From: Brevibacillus laterosporus
GTDB lineage: Bacteria > Bacillota > Bacilli > Brevibacillales > Brevibacillaceae
Length of the DNA stretch: 64,000 bases
Direction of reading: 5' to 3'
Assembly: GCA_007833815.1 (NCBI GenBank)
Contig: CP033464.1
Coordinates: 2,427,501-2,491,500, forward strand
Positions 1 through 8,761 of the stretch are shown piece by piece (position 1 is the stretch's first letter; every line of letters begins with the position of its first letter). Under the pieces are notes generated by a model, which saw only the letters and a list, made by a program, of their open reading frames with translations, searched no databases and was not told the origin of the DNA. The position numbers were made by a program, and so were the translations under genes.

Positions 1-184
1 TACTCGTCACGATGTGTATATTGCTGATGAAGTTTTCCTGACAGGAACAGCTGCAGAGGTTATCTCTGTATCTGAGGTAGATGCTCGGGTCATTCGGGAC
101 GGAAAGCCGGGTCCTGTCACGAAACAACTATTGGAAGAATTCCGCCGCTATGTACAAGAAGACGGTGTAAAAGTATACGAATAA
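1..184 (+). CDS. ilvE: branched-chain amino acid aminotransferase, C-terminal end (partial)
   Basis: Only the last 60 codons are in the window (reading frame from base 2, stop TAA at 182-184). The peptide has the fold-type-IV PLP aminotransferase C-terminal signature FLTGTAAEV followed by an IxVxEVDxRxI-type stretch, as in IlvE, which transfers the amino group between glutamate and the branched-chain 2-oxo acids. D-amino-acid transaminase and 4-amino-4-deoxychorismate lyase share this fold, so the name is likely rather than certain. A strong terminator follows 30 bases downstream, so it ends its transcription unit. Confidence 0.75.
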   Translation, partial: TRHDVYIADEVFLTGTAAEVISVSEVDARVIRDGKPGPVTKQLLEEFRRYVQEDGVKVYE

Positions 185-214
185 GGGTAAAGGGTTGAAA
201 AACCGAAAGAGAAG

Positions 215-248
215 CAGAGCCAGCATATTATTGTGGCTCTGTTTTTTT
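215..248 (+). terminator. rho-independent terminator after ilvE
   Basis: CAGAGCCA and TGGCTCTG form an 8-bp stem around a short AT-rich loop and are followed by seven T residues. It separates the aminotransferase from the LysM gene. Confidence 0.85.
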
Positions 249-327
249 ATGTAATAAATAGAACAGGAGCAAAACGCCTATAGGTGCATAACATGGTAGG
301 GACTCAAGTATGAGAGGAGAGGCAGTT

Positions 328-2040
328 GTGAAAATCCATATCGTACAAAAAGGGGACACCATGTGGAAAATCGCTAAGAAATATGGTGTCGACTTCCAAG
401 AGCTGTTGGAACTCAACAAACCAACAATAAAAAATCCGGATAAAATCATGCCTGGCATGAAAGTGAAAGTTCCAACTGGTACATCAAGGAGACCGGGAAT
501 GGAGCAGAGGCCCCCAAAAGAAAGACCGATGAAAGAGAGGCCTGTACCACCCGAAGTGCCAAGCAAGGAAAGACCTATACCTCCTGCTTATGAATCACCA
601 GAGATGCCAGAACCGGAAGAAAGAATGTCACCCGAGCAATCTCCGGTGACACCTGCACCACAACAAGAATGTCCTGCACCACAACAGGAATGTCCTGTAC
701 CACCAGAGATGCCAGTGCCGCCTAAGGAAAGACGCAGGCCATTACCGATCGCACCATTGCCGATTCCACCTTTAAAAGAGATGCCAAAACTTCGACCAAA
801 GCCTATTCCAGTACCAATTCCAGTGCCAATCCCAATCCCAGTACCAAAACCAAAACCGGTTCCAGTACCAAAACCAGCTCCCTTACCACACCCTATGCCG
901 TTACCACCAAAAAAAGAAATGCCAAGACCGATGCCAATGCCGCAACCACAGCCACAACGCCCTGTACCAGTGCCACAACCAGTACCAAGACCAATGCCCA
1001 TTCAGCCATCGCCGCCTATGTACCAAGTACCATTTTGTCCGCCACCATACGCTCCAATGTATCCACCAGCTGTAGCTCCTTGCCCACCTTGTGGCCATCC
1101 AGGTTATCCGGACTATTCTTCAACTACTTCCAGCTCGAATAGCTCAAATCAGGCAACAACCACGAGTCCTTCTAGCACCAGTTGCACGGATTATAACGCT
1201 CACTCACATTATCGACCAAAGGAGGCAGATAGCTACACTTGTCATGAAAGTAGCACTTCCCATGGTTATCAATGGGAAGAGTATGATTGTGCTCCAGAAC
1301 ATAAGCCTGCTTATCCTTATCCACCTATTTGTCCAGTGCCACAGCCATATTCTCAAATGCAACCATATCCGCATATGAAGCCATATCCGCATATGGAGCC
1401 ACACCCGCATATGAAGCCACACCCGCATATGAAGCCACACCCGTATATGAAGCCACATCCGCATATGGAGCCACACCCGTATATGAAGCCATATCCGCAT
1501 ATGGAGCCACACCCGCATATGGAGCCACACCCGTATATGAAGCCACACCCGTATATGAAGCCACATCCGCATATGGAGCCACACCCGCATAAGAAGCCAC
1601 ATCCGCATAAGAAGCCACACCCGCATAAGAAGCCACATCCGCATATGAAGCCACACCCGCATAAGAAGCCACACCCGTATATGAAGCCACACCCGCATAT
1701 GGAGCCACACCCGCATAAGAAGCCACACCCGCATATGGAGCCACACCCGCATAAGAAGCCACACCCGTATATGGAGCCACACCCGCATAAGAAGCCACAC
1801 CCGTATATGGAGCCACACCCACATATGAAGCCACACCCGCATAAGAAGCCACACCCGTATATGGAGCCACACCCGCATAAGAAGCCACACCCGCATAAGA
1901 AGCCATGCCCGGATCTCTCTTCCTCACATACGTATGGACAGCATCCCCATCACATGCCTATCAATCTCAATTTACCCCGTCCAGAAATGTGGCCTAAATG
2001 GGATAAAGGTCATGAAGAATCCTCATCGACGATCTGCTGA
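328..2040 (+). CDS. LysM-domain, Pro/His-rich repeat protein (SafA-like spore coat protein)
   Basis: The first ~50 residues are one LysM peptidoglycan-binding domain (HIVQKGDTMWKIAKKYGV) with the close spacing seen in SafA/SpoVID-type coat morphogenetic proteins. I chose the GTG at 328, because a GAGAGGAGAGG ribosome site lies directly before it and the protein then begins MKIHIVQKGD like its relatives; an in-frame ATG at 310 lies upstream of that site. Residues ~55-270 are Pro-rich with PxP and PVP dipeptide runs, followed by a Ser/Thr-rich linker and then about 30 hexapeptide repeats rich in His. The body is low complexity and carries no catalytic motif. No signal peptide is visible, consistent with assembly on the forespore from the mother cell. 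The following gene is a CotS-family coat protein, which supports a coat role. The coat assignment rests on LysM plus context; the repeat has no known function to me. Confidence 0.6.
   Translation: MKIHIVQKGDTMWKIAKKYGVDFQELLELNKPTIKNPDKIMPGMKVKVPTGTSRRPGMEQRPPKERPMKERPVPPEVPSKERPIPPAYESPEMPEPEERMSPEQSPVTPAPQQECPAPQQECPVPPEMPVPPKERRRPLPIAPLPIPPLKEMPKLRPKPIPVPIPVPIPIPVPKPKPVPVPKPAPLPHPMPLPPKKEMPRPMPMPQPQPQRPVPVPQPVPRPMPIQPSPPMYQVPFCPPPYAPMYPPAVAPCPPCGHPGYPDYSSTTSSSNSSNQATTTSPSSTSCTDYNAHSHYRPKEADSYTCHESSTSHGYQWEEYDCAPEHKPAYPYPPICPVPQPYSQMQPYPHMKPYPHMEPHPHMKPHPHMKPHPYMKPHPHMEPHPYMKPYPHMEPHPHMEPHPYMKPHPYMKPHPHMEPHPHKKPHPHKKPHPHKKPHPHMKPHPHKKPHPYMKPHPHMEPHPHKKPHPHMEPHPHKKPHPYMEPHPHKKPHPYMEPHPHMKPHPHKKPHPYMEPHPHKKPHPHKKPCPDLSSSHTYGQHPHHMPINLNLPRPEMWPKWDKGHEESSSTIC
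1360..1899 (+). repeat. about 30 tandem 18-bp units encoding (K/E)PHP(H/Y)(M/K)
   Basis: The 18-bp unit (typical form ATGAAGCCACACCCGCAT) is repeated about 30 times in frame inside the LysM protein. Variation is concentrated in three codons: AAG/GAG, CAT/TAT and ATG/AAG. Degenerate edges (QPYPHM at the start, KPCPDL after the end) flank near-identical central units, as expected from replication slippage or unequal crossover. It encodes roughly 50 histidines in 180 residues. It is a protein-coding minisatellite; there are no unique spacers, so it is not a CRISPR array. Confidence 0.95.
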
Positions 2041-2055
2041 AGGTAAACAGTAGAG

Positions 2056-3060
2056 ATGGTAGAGATGGACGTTAACTTTATGAAAGCGTTAGAAAAAGCG
2101 TTTCGCTGCAAAATATATGGGATTAAACCGCAACGGAGCGTTTTTTCTGTTCGCACCGATCGAGGGGCATGGATTGTCAAAGGGTATGCGGAAGAAGAGA
2201 AAGCCCTATGGGTTACGCATTTAGCAGACGTACTACAAGAACAAGGTTTTTATCATACCGTGAAATACGTAGCGAACTCCTATGGTCAAAAAGTGCAGCC
2301 GATTGGAGAACAGTTTTACACCGTAATGAAAGAAATAGACGGTAGAGATGCCACTTATGCGAACGTAGGAGATCTCAAAAAATCAGCCGCTGCATTAGCG
2401 AGATTCCACCGAGCTGCAGAGGGTTTCCCCACTGCCCCCTTTGTTTCTGAGATAGAAATTGGGAAACCACCCCTTTTGGAGAAGTGGAAGAGGAGACTGG
2501 AGCAATTTCAGCGAATCTCCAAGCGAATTACTTTGCGTGGTCCACAGAATCGTTTTGAACTTATGGTTGAGAGCATGGCAAAAGAGATTAAGCGAGAAGG
2601 TCAAGAAGTATTGCAGGCAGCTTATCAAATGCCAATTAGTCAACACATGGAGCAGGCTCATTATTATGGTACCCTGGCTCATAGAGATGTAGCTAGTCAC
2701 AACTTTTTAATTAAGGAATCGGGTAGCTGTTACTTAATTGATCTGGATACGGTTGCTCCTGATATGCAGATCGTGGACCTTGTTCAGATGGCAAGTCGTA
2801 TGCTATTTTTGCATGAATATGACAGAAAGGTCTATCATCAGGCAATCGAGTCTTACCACAAGGTTAAACATTTATCCGACGATGAAATTCAAATCATTTA
2901 TCACCTACTCCGCTATCCAGATAATCCGTTACGTGAGATTACAGGAATATACAACAAAATACCTGGCTACCGGATAAAAAGTGTCACGCATCTATTGCAA
3001 ATGGAGCGAAAATTAAAACATGAGCGCAGAAGGTTTTTTAAAGGAGGTCAATATGGATGA
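2056..3060 (+). CDS. CotS/YsxE-family spore coat protein with kinase-like fold
   Basis: 334 residues, about the length of the CotS/CotI/YsxE family of spore coat proteins, which have an aminoglycoside-phosphotransferase (APH)-like fold. A brackets-type catalytic loop is present (AHRDVASHN, residues ~213-221) followed by LIDLDT in the metal-binding DFG position, so the kinase core looks intact. The opening VFSVRTDRGAWIVKGY matches the N-lobe beta strands with a candidate ATP-binding lysine. It begins 15 bases after the LysM coat gene and most likely shares its transcript; a terminator follows immediately after its stop. Substrate unknown. I am confident of the family and less so of which paralogue it is. 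Confidence 0.75.
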   Translation: MVEMDVNFMKALEKAFRCKIYGIKPQRSVFSVRTDRGAWIVKGYAEEEKALWVTHLADVLQEQGFYHTVKYVANSYGQKVQPIGEQFYTVMKEIDGRDATYANVGDLKKSAAALARFHRAAEGFPTAPFVSEIEIGKPPLLEKWKRRLEQFQRISKRITLRGPQNRFELMVESMAKEIKREGQEVLQAAYQMPISQHMEQAHYYGTLAHRDVASHNFLIKESGSCYLIDLDTVAPDMQIVDLVQMASRMLFLHEYDRKVYHQAIESYHKVKHLSDDEIQIIYHLLRYPDNPLREITGIYNKIPGYRIKSVTHLLQMERKLKHERRRFFKGGQYG

Positions 3061-3086
3061 AAGGGCGACACAGGTCGCCCTTTTTT
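3061..3086 (+). terminator. rho-independent terminator after the coat gene pair
   Basis: AAGGGCGACA and a complementary GTCGCCCTT form a GC-rich stem with a tiny loop directly after the stop codon, followed by a run of six T. Confidence 0.85.
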
Positions 3087-3174
3087 GTACAATTGAAACA
3101 GTACTGATTGACTCCAGGTGATGGAAATCATTGCGTTTTCATTATTTGAAGCAGTTATCATTTCTATCAAAACT

Positions 3175-3211
3175 TTACTTACAAATAATTCTTATCCTAT
3201 AATTATAGGAT
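3175..3211 (+). promoter_or_regulatory. candidate promoter overlapped by an 18-bp perfect palindrome
   Basis: TTACTT (3175-3180), 17 bases, then TATAAT (3198-3203) is a plausible sigma-A promoter for the phosphodiesterase gene at 3284. The -10 box lies inside ATCCTATAATTATAGGAT (3194-3211), a perfect 18-bp palindrome, the form expected of a homodimeric repressor operator. No regulator can be named from the sequence. Confidence 0.5.
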
Positions 3212-3283
3212 GATTTCATAACTAAACGATCAGACAAATAGGACATAAAAGATAAAGATGGTGAGTTGTAAGGAGAAAACGGG

Positions 3284-5098
3284 ATGAATTTATTTAAATA
3301 CGCTTGGAAAACCTTGAAATATTCTTTTTGGAATATCTTGTTATTCGAAATTATGTACCGTTTTTTAACCATTGTGGTCGTGCTTCCATTCTTATCAGTA
3401 GTTTTGAAAAACTTGATTCATCAGAGTGGATATACCTATGCGGCAAATGAGAATCTTTTGTATTTTTTTCTTACGAAGTACGGGATACTAGCTATTGTGT
3501 TGTTGATGACATTTTCTGTTCTGATTATATTTTACGAATTTGCAGTTTTAATTTTGCTGATCTACTATGCTGGTAAGAGACAAAGAGTGCATTTACGTTT
3601 TGTCTTACGCAAAGCGTTGTCTCCTTTGCAGGCACTTTTTACTTTTTCATTGCCCGTTTTTGCCCTCTATCTACTATTATTGCGTCCTTTAATGAAATTA
3701 GGGGTTAGTAGCACTTTGCTTCCTACAGTAGCTATCCCTAATTTTATTACAGGAGAATTATTTAAAATGGAATATGGTATTTTTCTGTATGTTGGTGTTC
3801 TTTTATTGGTATTCTGCATTAACATTCGCTGTATGTTTGCTTTGCCAATTATTGTGCTGGAGGAAAAAAGCTTTTGGCAAGCGGCTAAAAAGAGTGGAGA
3901 AATTGTAAAAAGAAATGTAGGGCGTATTATTATTGTAGCCCTTTCTACGATTGTAGGGCTTTTCTTATTATTCTTGTCCGTAGATGGGGTTTCTGCACTC
4001 TTGTATCGCCTTTCTACATCAACAAGCAATAGTTATGTGGCTGCCTTAGGGGCCATTGTGTATACGCATCTAATCTATATTTTTGCCATTTTTTTGACAC
4101 CACTGATGTTATCCATTATGACTTGGTTTTATATTAGCAAAGCGGGGGAGCAAGAGATTCGTGTAATGAATGACCCTCATGTATGTGCTGATGAGAATCC
4201 TTCGTTTGTAAAAAGACATAAGTACAAATTACTTATCAGTTACATGGCTATTGTTAGTGTGGTGATTATAGCGGTCGTCAACTTTCTATATGTGTTTCCT
4301 GCTTTTGAGCATAAACCATTAACTATGGGACATCGGGGCTCTACAGAAAAAGGTGTAGAAAATACACTGGAAGCTATACAAGGGGCTATAGACGAGCATG
4401 CAGACTATGCTGAGATTGATATTTTACAGACAAAAGATAAACAGCTTGTTGTTATACATGATACTAATTTGTCACGCCTTGCTGGAATCGATAGAAACGT
4501 GTACGAGATGACGCTAGCTGAACTAAGAGAGGTTACACTGCAACAAGGAAGATTTAGTGGAAAAATTAGTACATTAGATGAAGTCATCAAATTTGCTAAG
4601 AATAAAATAAAATTAAACATTGAAGTAAAACTACATGGACATGAACAAGAAAAGGATGTCATCACTAGCTTGCTACGCATCTTAAAAGAAAATAATTTTG
4701 AACAAGAATGTATTATCCAGTCCTTACACGATACAGTGGTTTATAATGTAAAGAAAACAAATCCGAGTTTACAGGTAGGATTTGTACTCTTTGCTAACCG
4801 AACAGGCTTAAAGGACTTACCAGGTGATTTTTTCGTAATGGAGGAATACATGGTGAACAAGTCTGTGTTGAAGGAAGCTAAAGCATTGAATAAAGCAGTT
4901 TATGTATGGACAGCGAATAGTTATGATTCCATTTACACCTTCTTAAAAATGGGGGTTGATGGGGTTATTACGGATTATCCTGGTTATGTACATGAGGCGA
5001 TATGGCAGATTACGGAAGAACAGAAGCAGTTCGGTCCATTCCGAGTGGCGACAGAGACGATGGAGTCGATATTTGAGAAAATTATTCGTATAGAGTAG
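3284..5098 (+). CDS. membrane-anchored glycerophosphodiester phosphodiesterase
   Basis: 604 residues in two parts. Residues ~15-345 hold about seven hydrophobic segments and match the GDPD-associated membrane domain found in Firmicutes. Residues ~347-590 are a glycerophosphodiester phosphodiesterase (GDPD) domain: GHRGSTEKGVENTLEA carries the catalytic HRG and the EN metal ligand, AEIDI the second acidic cluster, and VVIHD the second catalytic His. The C-terminal DGVITDYPGY is the usual closing TIM-barrel motif. The enzyme hydrolyses glycerophosphodiesters to glycerol-3-phosphate and an alcohol, here probably on membrane lipid or teichoic-acid-derived substrates. Start ATG with AAGGAG ten bases upstream. 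It is a single gene between two terminators; the promoter carries a palindrome. Confidence 0.85.
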   Translation: MNLFKYAWKTLKYSFWNILLFEIMYRFLTIVVVLPFLSVVLKNLIHQSGYTYAANENLLYFFLTKYGILAIVLLMTFSVLIIFYEFAVLILLIYYAGKRQRVHLRFVLRKALSPLQALFTFSLPVFALYLLLLRPLMKLGVSSTLLPTVAIPNFITGELFKMEYGIFLYVGVLLLVFCINIRCMFALPIIVLEEKSFWQAAKKSGEIVKRNVGRIIIVALSTIVGLFLLFLSVDGVSALLYRLSTSTSNSYVAALGAIVYTHLIYIFAIFLTPLMLSIMTWFYISKAGEQEIRVMNDPHVCADENPSFVKRHKYKLLISYMAIVSVVIIAVVNFLYVFPAFEHKPLTMGHRGSTEKGVENTLEAIQGAIDEHADYAEIDILQTKDKQLVVIHDTNLSRLAGIDRNVYEMTLAELREVTLQQGRFSGKISTLDEVIKFAKNKIKLNIEVKLHGHEQEKDVITSLLRILKENNFEQECIIQSLHDTVVYNVKKTNPSLQVGFVLFANRTGLKDLPGDFFVMEEYMVNKSVLKEAKALNKAVYVWTANSYDSIYTFLKMGVDGVITDYPGYVHEAIWQITEEQKQFGPFRVATETMESIFEKIIRIE

Positions 5099-5099
5099 G

Positions 5100-5127
5100 G
5101 AGGAGAGGAGATTCCTCTCCTTTTTCT
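5100..5127 (+). terminator. terminator after the phosphodiesterase gene
   Basis: GGAGAGGAG and CTCCTCTCC-type arms pair around a short loop (AGGAGAGGAGATTCCTCTCCT) and are followed by a T-rich tract. It lies one base after the stop codon. Confidence 0.75.
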
Positions 5128-5162
5128 TTTTTCTACTATTTTTCTACTTGCCTTACCCTACA

Positions 5163-5197
5163 GAAAAAAGAGAAAGGGAAAATTCCCCTTCTCTTCA
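5163..5197 (-). terminator. terminator for the minus-strand nucleotidase gene
   Basis: Read on the minus strand, AAGAGAAGGGG...CCCTTTCTCTT forms a stem around TTTT and is followed by TTTTTTCTG. It begins about 15 bases after the stop of the minus-strand gene at 5211. Confidence 0.7.
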
Positions 5198-5210
5198 TAG
5201 ATCGATCGAT

Positions 5211-7709
5211 TTACTTAATTGTTACACCGAAAGTTTCTTCCAAAAGACCTACTGGTAGGAACAGACGGTTTTTCACTATGTCAGAATCAACTTCTACTGT
5301 TTTACCATTAGCAACTACTTCAGAAGCACCGAGTACATAAACAAGCTTGGAATCGCCTTTAGTCAAGGTAACAGTTCTTGTTTTATTATCGTAGGCTACT
5401 TGAATGCCTAAACCCTCAGCAGTTGTGCGAACAGCAACCAGTGTATTTGGATCCTTCTTAGGCTCTTCTTTTTTCACTTCTTCTTCTTTAGTTGTTTCTT
5501 CTTTCTTAGGCTCTTCTTTTTTCGCTTCTTCTTTAGTTGTTTCTTCTTTCTTAGGCTCTTCCTTTTTCACTTCTTCTTTAGTTGTTTCTTCTTTCTTAGG
5601 CTCTTCTTTTTTCGCTTCTTCTTTAGTTGTTTCTTCTTTTTTAGGCTCTTCTTTTTCTACTTCTTCTTTAGTTGTTTCTTCTTTTTTAGGCTCTTCCTTT
5701 TTCACTTCTTCTTTAGTAGCTTCTGTAGAATCCGCTACTTTTTGAGTTGTAGTGGAAAGGTCAATGCTATATTTAGCAAAACCATTTTCGCCTTCACCCA
5801 AGTATTTGATGTATCCAAGCTTTTCAGCAAATTCTTTTGCTTTTGGAGAAGAAGTTAGCGTTACTTTTACGTCACCTTTGATTGGTGCAAACCCCCAGTT
5901 TCCATCAGCTGTTGGGTTGATGGATTTTTGAGATTTGATGTAGTTAATTAACACTTCGCGGTTTTCGTCTGGAGCATCGATGATTACGTTAGAACCGTCG
6001 ATACCAGGGAAATTACCACCACCGAAAGCACGATAGTTGTTTGTTACCACAATAAATTTTTGTTTAGGATCAATTGGCTTACCTTTGTATTGTAGGTTAA
6101 CTACACGGTTTGCTTTTTCATTTACCAAAGTACCTTTGATGTCGTAACGAGATGGTTGAGTCAGATCGAATTGATATTCTACACCATCCAGCGTGTCAAA
6201 GTTATAAGTTGGGAAAGCATCATTAACCAATGCTTGCTCTTCTTTTTTGCTTGGATCAATTTGGTTAAATTGTCCAGCAGAACGCTCCAACCATTCTTTA
6301 ACTTGATTTCCATCGATCATTACAGCTTTGATTGTATTTGGATAGATGTACAGGTCAGAAACATTTTTTACAGCAATAGTACCAGCTTCGATATCTGTGT
6401 AGTATTCAGCACCGTTACGTCCACCTGCTTTAAATGGAGCAGCAGCAGACAAGATTGGGGTTCCTTCGAATTCAGTTCCTTGTGTTGCTTTTTCTGCCCA
6501 CCATATTTGTGCATTTGAAACGATTTGGACAGATGGATCGTCATTAACTAATGCAAAGAAGCTGTTGATGGAAGCTTTCGTTTGACCAACTGGTCCACGA
6601 ACATAGTCCAATGTGTTTTCATGATCTTCTTTCACAGCACTGAGAATATCTTTGTCAGCTTCTACAAGTGCTTCTTTAGTATCTACATCGTAAATTGGAC
6701 GAGCTTCTGTTGTGGAATCAACTACTTGCCATTTTCCATCTGCTTGTTTAAGAGTTAGGTCGATAACACCTAAGTGATCGCCCCAGAATCCTGGCATAAC
6801 AGAAGGGACGCCATTGATGGTACCTTTTGCTGTGTCAACGCCTTCAATACCATCAAAATCTTTACTTGGGAACAGCTTGTGAGCATGACCAAACAAGATA
6901 GCGTCAATGCCTTCTACGTTACTTAGGTAGTAAACTGCATTTTCGTCATTTCCTTTTGCTGGAGCTTTTTCAAACCCAGAGTGAGGGATAGCAACAATGA
7001 TGTCTGCGCCCTCTTTTTTCATTTGAGGAACGAATTTGTTAGCAGTTTCAATGATGTCTTTAGCAATTACTTTACCTTCTAGATGACCTTTGTCCCAAGC
7101 AGTTACTTGTGGAGGAGCAAATCCGATTGCGCCGATTTTAATAGTAACTTCTTTTCCGTTCTCATCTTTTACTTTCTTTTCTAAGATATGGTAAGGAGTG
7201 AAGTAATTTTTGTCGTTGTCTGGATTGTTATCTTTGTCGTCGATATAGACGTTAGCATTTACATAAGGAAATTTTGCGCCTTTAAGTGAAGCTTGAAGAT
7301 AATCAAGGCCAAAGTTGAATTCGTGGTTACCGATGTTACCTACATCATAGTCAAGTAGATTCATCGCTTTGTATATTGGATGAACCTCTCCATCTTTCAA
7401 CCCTTTTTCATGAATGAAATCGCCAAGTGGATTTCCTTGAATCAAGTCACCATTGTCAAACAAAACACTGTTTGTAACTTCTCCACGTGCTTTTTTGATC
7501 AAGGTAGCTGTTTTAGCTAGACCAAATTGGTCAGTTGGAGCATCTTTATAGTAGTCATAGTTCACTACGTTTGTGTGGATATCTGTTGTTTCCATCAAAC
7601 GTAATTTAATAATACTTTCTTCTGCTGCACCTACATGAGCTGTGGGAAGAGCAAACATGCTAAGTACCATAGAGGTAGCTAGCACACTGTTTAGATGTGT
7701 TTTCTTCAA
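5211..7709 (-). CDS. secreted 2',3'-cyclic-nucleotide 2'-phosphodiesterase / 3'-nucleotidase
   Basis: 832 residues. A signal peptide (MKKTHLNSVLATSMVLSMFA, cut near AHVGA) is followed by a calcineurin-type metallophosphatase domain (DIHTN, DNGD, GNHEFNFG, FGHAHKLF; residues ~35-330) and a 5'-nucleotidase C-terminal domain (~375-640) with the substrate-clamping FGGGNFPG region. This is the CpdB/YfkN architecture, which releases phosphate and nucleosides outside the cell. After that come five and a half KKEEPKKEETTKEE linker repeats and a final ~75-residue copper-amine-oxidase-N-like domain (VAVRTTAEGLGIQVAYDN, LFLPVGLLEE), a common wall-associated module in Paenibacillaceae. The start is TTG at 7709, supported by AAGGGGGCC seven to eight bases upstream. 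No LPXTG motif is present, so attachment, if any, is non-covalent. Confidence 0.88.
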   Translation of the reverse strand: MKKTHLNSVLATSMVLSMFALPTAHVGAAEESIIKLRLMETTDIHTNVVNYDYYKDAPTDQFGLAKTATLIKKARGEVTNSVLFDNGDLIQGNPLGDFIHEKGLKDGEVHPIYKAMNLLDYDVGNIGNHEFNFGLDYLQASLKGAKFPYVNANVYIDDKDNNPDNDKNYFTPYHILEKKVKDENGKEVTIKIGAIGFAPPQVTAWDKGHLEGKVIAKDIIETANKFVPQMKKEGADIIVAIPHSGFEKAPAKGNDENAVYYLSNVEGIDAILFGHAHKLFPSKDFDGIEGVDTAKGTINGVPSVMPGFWGDHLGVIDLTLKQADGKWQVVDSTTEARPIYDVDTKEALVEADKDILSAVKEDHENTLDYVRGPVGQTKASINSFFALVNDDPSVQIVSNAQIWWAEKATQGTEFEGTPILSAAAPFKAGGRNGAEYYTDIEAGTIAVKNVSDLYIYPNTIKAVMIDGNQVKEWLERSAGQFNQIDPSKKEEQALVNDAFPTYNFDTLDGVEYQFDLTQPSRYDIKGTLVNEKANRVVNLQYKGKPIDPKQKFIVVTNNYRAFGGGNFPGIDGSNVIIDAPDENREVLINYIKSQKSINPTADGNWGFAPIKGDVKVTLTSSPKAKEFAEKLGYIKYLGEGENGFAKYSIDLSTTTQKVADSTEATKEEVKKEEPKKEETTKEEVEKEEPKKEETTKEEAKKEEPKKEETTKEEVKKEEPKKEETTKEEAKKEEPKKEETTKEEEVKKEEPKKDPNTLVAVRTTAEGLGIQVAYDNKTRTVTLTKGDSKLVYVLGASEVVANGKTVEVDSDIVKNRLFLPVGLLEETFGVTIK
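5455..5715 (-). repeat. five and a half 45-bp repeats encoding KEE/PKKEETTKEE linkers
   Basis: The nucleotidase contains tandem 15-residue units of the form (V/A)(K/E)KEEPKKEETTKEE, nearly identical at DNA level, joining the enzyme to the C-terminal copper-amine-oxidase-N-like module. One unit carries an extra Glu. The charge pattern suggests a solvent-exposed helical or extended spacer crossing the cell wall. Confidence 0.9.
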
Positions 7710-8003
7710 GTAAAAGGCCCCCTTAAAAAATTATAAAATGTTGAGAATTGGACAAGTTCGATCATATCACAAGTTTTTATTTTTCAACAGATAAATTGGA
7801 CGTAATAACACAAAATTTATGAAGATTTCATAGGTAAAATAAGAAGCGATACACAGAAAAAACGCTTTCATTAACAAAAATAACGAATAATAATATTTTT
7901 TTTAAGATTAATATCCGTATTTGTTTCGTATCCGACTATTGTATAAAACTCTTTAGAGATGGAGAGTATAGGAGAAAACGCCATCTAAAGGGGTTTTTCT
8001 GCT

Positions 8004-8609
8004 ATGTTCAAATTGTTACGCCCAGCAAGACTGAAATGGAAATGGCTAATGTTGTTTCTTATGTTATCAGTAGGTTTGGTACTTGGGTTTTGGGCTTCTC
8101 GCCTTGAAATGAAGCTTACCAATCAAGAAGGTAGAAATAGTATGTCATCCCAGTTTAAAGGGGAAGAAAGCGTTCCTGTATTCTCGATGCCAAGACAGGT
8201 TGTCTTAACACGTACATATGTATGCGGAGTGACAGGTGAGGAGAAAAAAGAAGTAAGAGAAAACACGTTAGATCAAATTTTGAAACCTTATGCCGGTTGG
8301 GAATTGGTTTCGGTTCAACCTGATCATATTGTGCTACATAAAGAAGAGAATGATCTTGCTCCTATTTGTAAAGAGAATGGCTACTTTGGTTTGTCGCCAG
8401 ACGGCTTCTTAACCTTTTTTGACGGCTTGCCAGACTACCAGAAAGTGATTCAAACCTTCTACCAAATTAACACGGATAGTATGAAGGCGAGCCTTTCTAA
8501 AGAAGAGATTGGGCACTTATATAAAGGTATACGTGTGCGTGACCTAGCTGAATATAACAGTATTTTATCTACTTTTAGCGAATTCCAACGACAGATTGAA
8601 TCTCATTAA
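8004..8609 (+). CDS. bofC: BofC, forespore regulator of the sigma-K checkpoint
   Basis: 201 residues with an N-terminal membrane/signal segment (WLMLFLMLSVGLVLGFW) and two regions that match BofC: a beta-rich N domain (VVLTRTYVCGV) and the C domain with LKPYAGWELV, PICKENGYFGLSPDG and LYKGIRVRDLAEY. In B. subtilis BofC is secreted into the intermembrane space from the forespore and inhibits SpoIVB, delaying pro-sigma-K processing. In B. subtilis bofC directly precedes ruvAB; here a purine salvage operon and two other genes are inserted between them, so the neighbourhood still supports the call. Start ATG with AAAGGGG about eleven bases upstream. Confidence 0.8.
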   Translation: MFKLLRPARLKWKWLMLFLMLSVGLVLGFWASRLEMKLTNQEGRNSMSSQFKGEESVPVFSMPRQVVLTRTYVCGVTGEEKKEVRENTLDQILKPYAGWELVSVQPDHIVLHKEENDLAPICKENGYFGLSPDGFLTFFDGLPDYQKVIQTFYQINTDSMKASLSKEEIGHLYKGIRVRDLAEYNSILSTFSEFQRQIESH

Positions 8610-8635
8610 ACAAAAGATCGGCTAATATATCATCT

Positions 8636-8688
8636 AAAAAACAACCAGCTTCTTCCGAATAGATGTATGGAGACAGTTGGCTGTTTTT
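8636..8688 (+). terminator. terminator after bofC
   Basis: AAAACAACCAGCT and AGTTGGCTGTTTT pair with two G-U positions around a ~27-base loop and end in a T run; the A-rich 5' arm means it might also work on the minus strand. Confidence 0.6.
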
Positions 8689-8761
8689 TGATTGAAACGA
8701 ACTTGTTTAAATTTTATGAGAGGATAATGAGCAGTTAAACTGTTCAGTTCTATGAAATCGC

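Noticed and set aside
1360-1899. CRISPR-like array
   Set aside because: Units are contiguous, in frame and lack unique spacers; it is a coding minisatellite.
1204-1927. Long minus-strand ORFs with VWLHMR- or GVASYA-type repeats
   Set aside because: They are antisense shadows of the 18-bp coding repeat of the LysM protein and have no ribosome sites.
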